Source of the DNA: DAOQAU01 sp964640325
GTDB taxonomy: Bacteria; Cyanobacteriota; Vampirovibrionia; Gastranaerophilales; Gastranaerophilaceae
Direction: 5' to 3'
Assembly (NCBI GenBank): GCA_964640325.1
Contig: CAZXID010000002.1
Location: 62,001-126,000, forward strand
DNA: 64,000 bases
How positions within the stretch are numbered: position 1 is the first letter of the stretch; every line of letters starts with the position of its first letter. The translations under genes and the position numbers were made by a program. The notes under the pieces were generated by a model, which searched no databases, was not told the DNA's origin, and worked only from the letters and a program-made list of their open reading frames with translations. This document shows positions 56,691 through 64,000 of the stretch, in pieces.

Positions 56691-58673
56691 TTAAAAATTA
56701 TATTTATCCCCGTCTTTTTCTATCAATTCAACGTAAACTCTTATGGCTTTATTTTGGCAATTTTGCGGAAAATAAAAAATGATTTCGTTTTTGCCGCGTC
56801 TTATGTAGCTTGAAATATCAATTCTGCTGTACCTGTGAATGGGAATAAAACTGTTTGCAAGCTCAAAAGTCACATCTCTTGAGTTAATTTTAGCACTAAA
56901 TTGTTTAATTTGATACTTGTTGTCAACGACCACCGTTGCGCTTTGTTGTGGTGCATAAAACTTTTGTATTCCAACCTGCTGATTTTCGCTTCCTGAAAGA
57001 ATTAAAGGCACTGTTGCGATAGCAATCCCCTGATAATATCTTTTTAAAATTTTGTCAAAACTTTTGTTGAGCGAAGTTGCCATAAACCCTGCCCCGAATT
57101 GACTCATCCCGACACCATGCCCGTAGCCTCCGCCGTAAGCAATAATTTTGATAAGTTTCCCGTTTTCATCCCAATTGTGGTCAAAAACAACATTGGCGCT
57201 GGGCAAAGCCTTGCCGTCTTTTGTCAAAAGCCTTCTTATAACAAGCTCTTTATAAACTTTATAATTTTGATTATCGGTTACTATTTCAAGCTCCATTATT
57301 TTGCCTGAAACCCCTCTTTTGTTGACTTTTAGCTCTTTAATTTCTCCCAAAGTTTCGCCTTTTTTAAATTCAGGCTTAACAAAACCCGTTTTTGACTGCA
57401 CCAAAAGCGCCTGCTGTAATATATTTTTTAATTCATCTGTCCCCTCCCAAGCTTTTTGCCAACGGTAATAAGGCGATTTTATGTCATAAGAATCAGGCGA
57501 TGACATATAAAATTTTCTTGCGGCATCTTCACTGTCAAGAGGCAAAACCCCTATTATATCAGGGGCCCCCACCAGATAAGGCCTTGCCTTTGAAGGAAAT
57601 TCCTTTGTCTTGGGGTCAGAAAAAACATTCTCGTAGCTTTCAGTATAGCCGCCTGCGGTGGAGCTGTACTGCGCCACTATTAAATCCCAGCCGTAGAGCG
57701 CTACAAGACCTCTTGTTTCATCAACGGCGCGCTCGGAGAGTAAATCTTCTGTCCCAGCGCCAAAATAAACCTGACTGGCAACAGAATCATCCACGTCAAA
57801 CTCTTTACAAGAACGAGTCCTTGGGGTAAGAACATAATTTCTTGCGGCAACCGCCTGAGCTTTAAGCGCCTCCAAGCCAAAACGGACGGGCATTTCATTT
57901 GGCACAACTCCTTTTAAATAGCTTTCAACGTCAACTACGTTTATAATATAAAATTGTGTCGGATTTTTAGGAATTATTTCAAGGTTTCCGCGATAAATCG
58001 CCTGCCTTGAATTTCTTTTCAAACCGTTAATGCCCAAAAAACCTTTTGGGCAGGTGAAAATCACTGCCGAAGAGGTTTTTACAACAAATTTGTCATTTGA
58101 TTTTACCTCTAAAACCCCTGAATTCATCTTAATTTTAACAACATCCGTCGACAAAAATTTTGCAAGCTCCTGATTCGAATCCTTTTCAACCAGCGAAAAA
58201 TCGCTTGTGGCAAGAATTGAAGTCTCACAATACACATAAGAGCTGAAATTGTTGTTTGTTATAGCAACCCTGACAAGTGTATTTTCGCTCAAGATCAAAG
58301 ACTGTTGTATTGCAGGCGACGGCGGCAAAATTATTTTATTTTGGTCCTGAATTGTCACTTTTTCCTGCATAAAAAGGGCTTTGGGCGTTAATTTTTTTTC
58401 CGGCACCGCCATTTTTACAGGCTCAATAACTTCTTTTTTAACCATTTCCAAAGGCGCAGACTGTGTTACAGGAGGCTGATTTGTCGGAGCTTCCATAATC
58501 CGGAGATTTTCGGATGATTTTTCAGATGATTTTTTTTCTGAAGATACAAAAGGCACTTTTAAATCGGCGTTAATCGAAAAAACCCCGCCCGCAAAGGCTT
58601 TTAGACCTGAATTAAAAATTAAAATAAAAGCAAATATCAAAATAAACACGTCATGCTGAACTTGTTTCAGCAT
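56691..58673 (-). CDS. SpoIID/LytB-domain protein with repeat-derived N-terminus
   Basis: A 660-aa exported protein. A signal peptide (VFILIFAFILIFNSGLKAFA) leads to a low-complexity Pro/Lys segment, and a SpoIID/LytB domain at about 230-520 with VVDVESYLKGVVPNEMPVRF, ALKAQAVAARNYVL, DDSVASQVYFG, VAQYSSTAGGYTES and GYGHGVGMSQFGA. This is the layout of peptidoglycan lytic transglycosylases acting on denuded glycan. The ATG at 58673 and the next eight residues (MLKQVQHDV) are encoded by the palindromic element at 58649-58722. An in-frame ATG at 58763 overlaps cysS and would add 30 residues. murJ follows 10 bp downstream. Confidence 0.88.
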   Translation of the reverse strand: MLKQVQHDVFILIFAFILIFNSGLKAFAGGVFSINADLKVPFVSSEKKSSEKSSENLRIMEAPTNQPPVTQSAPLEMVKKEVIEPVKMAVPEKKLTPKALFMQEKVTIQDQNKIILPPSPAIQQSLILSENTLVRVAITNNNFSSYVYCETSILATSDFSLVEKDSNQELAKFLSTDVVKIKMNSGVLEVKSNDKFVVKTSSAVIFTCPKGFLGINGLKRNSRQAIYRGNLEIIPKNPTQFYIINVVDVESYLKGVVPNEMPVRFGLEALKAQAVAARNYVLTPRTRSCKEFDVDDSVASQVYFGAGTEDLLSERAVDETRGLVALYGWDLIVAQYSSTAGGYTESYENVFSDPKTKEFPSKARPYLVGAPDIIGVLPLDSEDAARKFYMSSPDSYDIKSPYYRWQKAWEGTDELKNILQQALLVQSKTGFVKPEFKKGETLGEIKELKVNKRGVSGKIMELEIVTDNQNYKVYKELVIRRLLTKDGKALPSANVVFDHNWDENGKLIKIIAYGGGYGHGVGMSQFGAGFMATSLNKSFDKILKRYYQGIAIATVPLILSGSENQQVGIQKFYAPQQSATVVVDNKYQIKQFSAKINSRDVTFELANSFIPIHRYSRIDISSYIRRGKNEIIFYFPQNCQNKAIRVYVELIEKDGDKYNF

Positions 58674-58722
58674 CTTACCAACAGAGTAAGCCGGATAGAT
58701 CCCGAAACGAGTTCGGGATGAC
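58649..58722. repeat. Palindromic element inside the SpoIID N-terminal coding region
   Basis: CGTCATGCTGAACTTGTTTC AGCATCT, linker of about 20 bp, AGATCCCGAAACGAGTTCGG GATGAC. It is a complete copy, in frame, and gives a start codon to the signal peptide. Confidence 0.9.
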
Positions 58723-58747
58723 AATTTTTTATTATATTTACCCCTTC

Positions 58748-60139
58748 TCACTTCAGTTCCCATGTTGTGCCGTCTTTGCTGTCTTTTAAAACTATGCCCG
58801 CCTTGTCGAAAATAAGTCTTATTTTATCCGCCAACTCCCAATTTTTTTGTTCTCGGGCTATTTTTCTATATTGTAAAATTTCTTCCATATTCGAAAAAGT
58901 TTTACCCAAATCATTTGAAATAATATTTATTTTTTCTGTTAATTCGTCTTCAGAAACCTCAATTTTATCAAAATTAAACCCTAAAGCTTCGGATAAATTG
59001 ATTAGAAGCGGCAAAAACATCGGAGTTGGCGCGGTTTTTACATTATTTTGCAAAAAAAAAAAAAAAGCGAAAGCTTTTGAAGTGTTTTAATCTTAATCCA
59101 TAGCATCAACGAATTGTTTATATTCTTCAAAAACACTCATATCAAGATTTTCGTCAATTTTTACTGTTTTGGGCGACTGATTTATTGCATTATAAAGTCT
59201 TTTTACCCCCGCCTGAGCCGATTCAAGTGCTTCGTCGGAAAATTCTACCGGCATGCGGTAGTGATTTGTCAGGATAAAAAATCTTATTGTATTTGCATCA
59301 TATTTTTCCAAAATCCCGTCAATAGTTAAAAAATTTCCCAAAGATTTTGACATTTTTTCTTTGTTTATAGTTACAAACCCGTTATGCAGCCAGTATTTGA
59401 CAAATTGATGTCCGTTAGCGCATTCTGATTGTGCTATTTCGTTTTCGTGGTGCGGAAAAATCAAATCCGCTCCGCCTGCGTGAATGTCAATGGTTTGTCC
59501 CAAATATTTTCTGCTCATCGCAGAACACTCTATGTGCCAACCCGGCCGGCCTGTTCCCCAAGGGCTTTTGTAACCGAATTTTTCGTCTTTTTTCCAAAGC
59601 GCAAAATCCATAGGATTTTCTTTTATTTCTGAAGTTTCAACCCTTGCGCCGGCTTCAAGCGCATCAAGCGGCTGTTTTGAGAGGCTTCCATATTTATCAA
59701 ATTTTTTAACCCTGAAATAAACATCCCCGTTTGATTCATAGGCAAAGCCTTTTTCGATGAGCTGTTTGTTCATTGCAATCATTTCGCCCAAAGTTTTTGT
59801 GGCAAAAGGTTCTATGTCAGGCGACAGGGTATTTAATTTTTTCATGCTTTCCGAGAATAATTTATAATAATGTTGCGAAATCTCATCGGGCGTTTTGCCC
59901 TCTTTTTGGGCTTTTTTTAAGATTTTATCGTCAACATCGGTTACGTTTCTGCAGTATGTAACGTCATAGCCCTTAAATTTAAGGTATCTGTATAAAACAT
60001 CCCAAGTAATGTAGCAGCGGGCATGTCCCAGATGCGCCAAATCGTAAACAGTAGGTCCGCAAACATACATTTTAACTTTGTTGTCTTCAATCGGAACAAA
60101 TTCCTCGTGTATTCCCGAATATGTATTGTATAACTTCAT
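58748..60139 (-). pseudogene. cysS: Cysteinyl-tRNA synthetase interrupted by two in-frame TAA codons
   Basis: The first 348 codons (from 60139) form a full catalytic half: Zn ligands Cys27, Cys205, His230 and Glu234, HLGH at 36-39, KMSKS at 262-266. They end at TAA 59095-59093 within the conserved AMDxDxNTxxA motif, which reads A-M-D-stop-D-stop-N-T-S-K-A-F-A. The second TAA is 59089-59087. After them the same frame continues without further stops through a T15 run (FFFF) and about 100 codons of the normal C-terminal domain to 58748. Both stops are one base from the expected Glu and Leu codons. Either a recent pseudogene with a second cysS elsewhere, sequencing error, or recoding. Confidence 0.85.
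59052..59066. repeat. 15-base homopolymer (A15/T15) in cysS
   Basis: On the coding strand 15 T residues encode Phe codons just after the interrupted motif. The current length keeps the frame. Such tracts change length easily during replication and sequencing. Confidence 0.95.
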
Positions 60140-60156
60140 CTGCCCTCTCGCCTTCT

Positions 60157-60319
60157 GTCATCCCGAACTCGTTTCGGGATCTATCCAACAGACTAAGCTG
60201 GTAAGATGCTGATACTATTGTGAATTCTATCATGGAGTGGGTTATTTTAGCAAACCGTAAGGACATTTTCTACGGCTCGTGCCTCGCCTTGAAAAGAAGT
60301 CAAATAAATTCAGCATGAC
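60157..60319. repeat. Palindromic element with nested 90-bp insertion (inverted copy)
   Basis: Complete first hairpin (GTCATCCCGAACTCGTTTCG GGATCT), linker, and a second hairpin (GATGCTGA...AATAAATTCAGCATGAC) interrupted at 60213-60302 by the 90-bp unit, in reverse orientation to that at 26921-27010 and differing by two or three bases. The remaining gap to 60471 is AT-rich with GATATATTAGAT just before comEC and no other structure seen. Confidence 0.88.
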
Positions 60320-60471
60320 ATTTATATTGATATTTTTTAAGTTTATTTACCCTCATTTTACTACAAAAATTAAGAATTAAAATTAAACGCCCGCCGTTTT
60401 TCAGAATATAATTTTTGCAGTTATTTATGAAATATATTTACCCCAAACAATTTTATTGATATATTAGATAA

Positions 60472-62862
60472 ATGATTAGAGATTATATCAATTCAGCTGT
60501 ACAGAAAAAGTATTTCCTGATGTTTTTTACTTCTGTAATCTACATTTTCGGACTTTTTGCATATTTTAATCAAAAAAGTATTGAATTTGCTTTTGTGCTT
60601 TTAGTTGTCGCCGTCTTTGCGATTTTAAAAAATTATGTTTCGCCAAAGCTTGCGCTTTTTTGGTATTTTGTATTCCTTTTTGCTTTTTTTAACGCAAATT
60701 TCAGAATAAAAAATTATGACACACTTTATCAAATAGCACCAAAAGATGCGGCTATTACAGGACAAATCGCCTCTATTGCCTCAGGAGAAAAGGGGAAAGA
60801 AAAATTCTTTTTTAACGTTAAAAAAATTTCCTACGACAAAAAAGAGATTGATGTTAAGGCAAAGACTTACGTAAATATTTACAGTGTCAAAAATGTTATA
60901 AAACCCAATATCGGCGACACTTATGTCATAAAAGGGAAATTAAGACCGCCTTTTAAGGCTTCAAACCCTTCCCAGTTTGATTACGGCAAATATTTGAAAA
61001 ACTTCGGAGTGTTTACCCTTTTTTACGCGCAAGAAACTGATTTTAAAAAACTGGACACAAAACTTTCTCTAAAATGGTCATTTTTGCAAGGACTTAACAA
61101 CATCAGAAATCAAATCCTAACGACTCATGCCAAATATTTGAAAAGTCCAAACTTGGAAATATTAGGCGGAATAGTCTTCGGCGATGATGCGGTAACACCG
61201 CCTGATTACATCAAAAAATCCTTTATAAATTCCGGTTTACTTCATATTCTTGCAGCATCGGGGATGAATGTTGCAATAATTTACGGAATATGGTTTTTCA
61301 TACTGCAAAAACTTCGGGTTCCTTTTAATATAACGGTTTCAAGCGGAATTTTTGTTATAATTTTTTATGCGCTTATGACAGGGTTGGGGCCTTCTGTAAT
61401 AAGAGCAGCAATTATGCTGATTTTTGTCCTGCTTGGTAAATTAATAGACCGAGATGCCCACAGTATTTCTCTTCTGTCTTTTGTTGCGCTTTTAATGTTA
61501 ATTTACAACCCCGCCTACATAAATGATGTGGGCTTTCAGCTTTCTTTTCTGGTAACTTTCGGACTTTTAATCACCGCCCCTGTTGTTTTTGAAAGGTTAA
61601 AATACATCCCAAATTGGCTTTCCGGTGCGGTTTTTATCCCGATTATCGCCCAAATTTGGGTTGCACCCCTGCAAATGTATTATTTTAATTCTTTCAGTCT
61701 TTATTCGGTTTTTGCAAACATCGCAATTATGCCTTTTGTATCAATTATAAGCTTCGGCGGATTTCTAAGCTCTGTTTTGGCTATTTTTAAGCCGATTGCC
61801 GATTCGACCTGTTTTATATTTGATTTGGTCTTAAACCCTGTTTTAAACGCCCTTGTTGCAATTTCTCAATACTTTTCGAATCTGCCTCATTCACTTGTTA
61901 TAACCCCACAACCAAATGATTTTCAGATGATTTTGTATTATTTTCTTGTTGTTTTGATAACCCTTCTTTTTAAATTCGGCTGGAAAAAACGAATAATCAC
62001 CGCAACAATTATTTCTTTGGCAATTTTGTTTGTACTTTATATCCCGCTTCCCGATAAAAACTTTGAAACGATTGTTTTTGATGTTCAAAACGCGGATGCT
62101 TTTTTGATTAAAACACCGAAAAATAAATATTTTATCATAGATACTGGGAAACAGGGCTTTAAGGGCGGAAAATCTCAGGCTGATTTTATAATTCTTGCCT
62201 ACTTAAAAGATAAAGGGATTAAAAATATTGAAGGACTTATCCTGACACACTTCGATTCGGATCACGCAGGCGGTGCGGTTGATTTAATCAAAAATCTTAA
62301 TGTAAATGCAATTTATTTAAATTCTTTAGATGACAAATCGCCCTTAGCGCAAAAAATTTACACACTTGCAAAAAACAAAAAAGTTAAAACTTTTGCCGTA
62401 AAAAACAATGAAATAATCTATTTTGAGCCTGATTTTAAAATAAAAACTTTTATCTCCGGAATAAAAACCAGCGACAATGAAAATTCTGTAATAACCCTTG
62501 TTTCAAGGGGCGATTTTGACGAACTTTTTATGGGCGATGCAGGTGTGGAGGCGTTTAACAAAATCGCCCCTTATATGCCTGACATTGAAGTTTTAAAGGT
62601 AGGACACCACGGTGCTAGAAATGTTGTAAATAAGAAAATGATTGAAAAACTCAAGCCTGAAATTGCACTGATTTCAACAGGCCCTAATAATTACGGACAC
62701 CCCAGCGGCGTAACTTTAGAGGTTTTACAAAACCAAAATGTTAAAATTTTTATAACCGAAAAACAAAACTCCCTGAAAATAAAAAATTCAAAAAACAGTT
62801 ATAAAATAAATACTTTTGATAGCCATAAAGGAAAATATACAGAAAAACTAAGGATTAACTAA
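60472..62862 (+). CDS. comEC: DNA internalisation protein ComEC/Rec2
   Basis: A 796-aa membrane channel for transformation. N-terminal helices and a DUF4131 OB-like part (about 70-190: AAITGQIASIASGEKGKEKF) are followed by the competence domain (SGLLHILAASGMNVAIIYGI, then eight or so helices). A C-terminal metallo-beta-lactamase domain has LILTHFDSDHAGGAVDL and VGHHGARNVVNKKMIEKLKP, predicted to degrade the non-transforming strand. All three parts are complete. The start has no Shine-Dalgarno. With the prepilin at 35 kb it suggests natural competence. Confidence 0.95.
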   Translation: MIRDYINSAVQKKYFLMFFTSVIYIFGLFAYFNQKSIEFAFVLLVVAVFAILKNYVSPKLALFWYFVFLFAFFNANFRIKNYDTLYQIAPKDAAITGQIASIASGEKGKEKFFFNVKKISYDKKEIDVKAKTYVNIYSVKNVIKPNIGDTYVIKGKLRPPFKASNPSQFDYGKYLKNFGVFTLFYAQETDFKKLDTKLSLKWSFLQGLNNIRNQILTTHAKYLKSPNLEILGGIVFGDDAVTPPDYIKKSFINSGLLHILAASGMNVAIIYGIWFFILQKLRVPFNITVSSGIFVIIFYALMTGLGPSVIRAAIMLIFVLLGKLIDRDAHSISLLSFVALLMLIYNPAYINDVGFQLSFLVTFGLLITAPVVFERLKYIPNWLSGAVFIPIIAQIWVAPLQMYYFNSFSLYSVFANIAIMPFVSIISFGGFLSSVLAIFKPIADSTCFIFDLVLNPVLNALVAISQYFSNLPHSLVITPQPNDFQMILYYFLVVLITLLFKFGWKKRIITATIISLAILFVLYIPLPDKNFETIVFDVQNADAFLIKTPKNKYFIIDTGKQGFKGGKSQADFIILAYLKDKGIKNIEGLILTHFDSDHAGGAVDLIKNLNVNAIYLNSLDDKSPLAQKIYTLAKNKKVKTFAVKNNEIIYFEPDFKIKTFISGIKTSDNENSVITLVSRGDFDELFMGDAGVEAFNKIAPYMPDIEVLKVGHHGARNVVNKKMIEKLKPEIALISTGPNNYGHPSGVTLEVLQNQNVKIFITEKQNSLKIKNSKNSYKINTFDSHKGKYTEKLRIN

Positions 62863-62886
62863 GGTTGTAGACTAATATACATAAAA

Positions 62887-62958
62887 CGTCACCCTGAACT
62901 CGTTTCAGGGTCTCAATGTCATTCAGTTATAAGATGCTGAAACAAGTTCAGCATGACG
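62887..62958. repeat. Palindromic element copy between comEC and the corrinoid-protein gene
   Basis: CGTCACCCTGAACTCGTTTC AGGGTCT, linker of about 20 bp, AGATGCTGAAACAAGTTCAG CATGACG. A complete unbroken copy. Confidence 0.93.
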
Positions 62959-62976
62959 TATTTTTTATTTATGTAA

Positions 62977-64000
62977 TTACACCCTAATGTTTTTTACAAA
63001 ATCAGCCAAAAGATATGCTTCATTTGGCCCGACAATTATTTCAAAGCCTGTTAATTCTTCCCTTAATTCCTGTGCCATATGTGCCAAAAGGCCTGGGATT
63101 ATTATTTTTTTGTTTTTAATTTTTTTTGCCAATTCATACTTTGCAACGGTTTTTGCAACCATTTGCGCGGTAAATTTCTCTGCTGACCACGCCGTTAAAA
63201 CACTCATCCCCTCAGATGGCGTTACAACAAGATAGGCAGGCTTATTAAGAGCTTCGATTTCGTTTGCAATTGCAAAATAAGTAAGCGCAAAATTTGTGGT
63301 CAAAAAGATTAGAGCATTTTCATCAGGATTGTTAAACTCATAAACTTTTGATTCCACCTGCAGGGGTTTTTGAGGGTCTGTGAAAATATTTTGTCGCAAG
63401 GTAATCAAAGTTGACATCAAAGCCTCATCAAAGTCCTCAAAAATAAGCATATTGGCATATTTGCAAAGATAAAAACTTGCCTTTGACATTAATTCAAGTA
63501 ATTCATATTTGTCATCCCGAACTTGTTTCGGAATCTTTCCAACATCCGAACTTAGGTAAGATGCTGAAACAAGTTCAGCATGACGTGAAGGGAAATAAAT
63601 GTAAGTCGGCATAGAATATTTTTCGTCTTTTTCCAAAACCGCTTTTTTACGAATTTTGGTAAGTTTTTCAACCGTTTTAAAAACCCCTTTGTCTTCAACT
63701 TTTATTAAATCTTTTAAATCTTCTTCAACAATCCAAGCAAAACCTAAATCATCAAGTTTTTGGGTTAAATTTTCTACCCTTGCCCCTTGGGACTCTGCCG
63801 ACCCGAAAGATTGAGTATCTTTCGGGGAGAGGTATGGGGTTGGGGGTGAGGGGTACCCTTTTAAACAAATCAAATCCACCTTAATGGTTTCGTTTACCCT
63901 TGTGATTTCAAAATCCAAAACCCTTTGAAATTTTTGCTCCCAATCTTTCTCTTTTGTATCAATCACAACAGCAATCGCGGTTTTATTGACAAAAGTTTTG
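62977..64000 (-). CDS. Corrinoid iron-sulfur protein large-subunit-like protein (partial), with two repeat insertions
   Basis: The frame is open to the window edge, so the 5' end is missing; a GTG at 63966 is the first start seen but is probably internal. The C-terminal 200 residues (ENALIFLTTNFALTYFAIAN, YLVVTPSEGMSVLTAWSAEK, KIIIPGLLAHMAQELREELT, FEIIVGPNEAYLLADFVKNI) resemble the AcsC/CdhE TIM-barrel and C-terminal cobalamin-binding portion of the acetyl-CoA synthase methyl carrier. In-frame extra segments are encoded at 63773-63860 (YPSPPTPYLSPKDTQSFGSA) and at 63511-63585 (RHAELVSASYLSSDVGKIPK). The Wood-Ljungdahl link is inference: the N-terminal FeS motif is outside the window. Confidence 0.7.
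   Translation of the reverse strand, partial: KTFVNKTAIAVVIDTKEKDWEQKFQRVLDFEITRVNETIKVDLICLKGYPSPPTPYLSPKDTQSFGSAESQGARVENLTQKLDDLGFAWIVEEDLKDLIKVEDKGVFKTVEKLTKIRKKAVLEKDEKYSMPTYIYFPSRHAELVSASYLSSDVGKIPKQVRDDKYELLELMSKASFYLCKYANMLIFEDFDEALMSTLITLRQNIFTDPQKPLQVESKVYEFNNPDENALIFLTTNFALTYFAIANEIEALNKPAYLVVTPSEGMSVLTAWSAEKFTAQMVAKTVAKYELAKKIKNKKIIIPGLLAHMAQELREELTGFEIIVGPNEAYLLADFVKNIRV
63511..63585. repeat. Palindromic element inserted in frame in the corrinoid-protein-like gene
   Basis: GTCATCCCGAACTTGTTTCG GAATCT, linker, AGATGCTGAAACAAGTTCAG CATGACG. A complete copy encoding about 25 residues on the minus strand without a stop. Confidence 0.93.
63773..63860. repeat. CCCCTCACCC-type repeat inserted in frame
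   Basis: On the minus strand CCCCTCACCCCCAACCCC...CTCTCCCCGAAAGATACTCA ATCTTTCGGG...CCAAGGGGCAAGGG. It contains a CCGAAAGAT/ATCTTTCGG hairpin and adds about 29 Pro/Ser-rich residues. Related sequence ends the trpD-like gene (33510-33594). Confidence 0.65.

Noticed and set aside
57392..57829. 145-codon plus-strand frame inside the SpoIID gene
   Set aside because: Antisense to the well-conserved SpoIID domain, with no start signal; a shadow.
59052..59066. Frameshift in cysS caused by the T15 tract
   Set aside because: The frame before the TAA codons and after the tract is the same (distance divisible by three), so the current tract length needs no shift; the interruption is the two stop codons.

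Overview
The window is AT-rich, densely coded bacterial chromosome. It looks like a diderm, non-photosynthetic relative of cyanobacteria (Melainabacteria/Vampirovibrionia type). The reasons are the style of the type IV prepilin, a BioY-like permease, period-7 intergenic repeats like the cyanobacterial STRRs, and several unrecognised proteins of a kind I associate with that group. This placement is inference. No rRNA or marker phylogeny was available.

Layout. 0-5 kb: ROK kinase and NanE (amino-sugar/sialic acid use), M16 peptidase, dicarboxylate/glutamate symporter with QueF, YraN. 5-14 kb: a regulator made of four GntR-type winged helices, GAPDH, two overlapping membrane-protein genes of unknown function, SpmA/SpmB, a tandem pair of WYL regulators, a tRNA(CAU). 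14.9-22.1 kb: a minus-strand block tpiA - small ORF - rpmF - plsX - fabH - fabD - fabG - acpP - fabF, the core of type II fatty acid synthesis. 22-35.6 kb: flippase, RsmI, LeuD, menaquinone genes menA/ubiE, a shortened str operon (rpsL-rpsG only), BioY, RimI, a TrpD-like enzyme, a radical SAM/SPASM protein and a prepilin. 35.9-47.9 kb: a compact phage-derived island encoding amidase, stabilisation protein, capsid, holin-like protein, scaffold-like protein, adaptor, both terminase subunits and portal. It has no integrase, replication or tail-fibre genes, and its head genes run in the reverse of the usual order although nearly all are on the plus strand. 48-64 kb: metF, a HEIGH-motif membrane protein, TPR/NHL protein, MalQ, TsaC, a GIY-YIG nuclease, MurJ, SpoIID, an interrupted cysS, ComEC and the C-terminal part of a corrinoid iron-sulfur protein-like gene.

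The most distinctive feature is the repeat ecology. A palindromic element (CGTCAT...ATGACG, two hairpins and a linker) occurs at about ten places. Three copies lie in frame inside protein genes: a prepilin leader, the SpoIID signal-peptide region and the corrinoid-protein homologue. Three other copies carry a 90-bp secondary element at exactly the same point in a hairpin loop. A lone GIY-YIG nuclease gene is flanked by element copies, suggesting an undescribed mobile system comparable in logic to REP/RAYT. A second family, period-7 arrays (AGTAAAT, GGTGAAC and complements), fills many gene gaps, supplies start or stop codons for several genes, and lies between the phage genes, which suggests the phage island is old and domesticated. 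Other points: cysS carries two in-frame TAA codons in a conserved motif, the metF 3' end is duplicated around an inserted gene, and a tRNA 3' end is duplicated 197 bp downstream.
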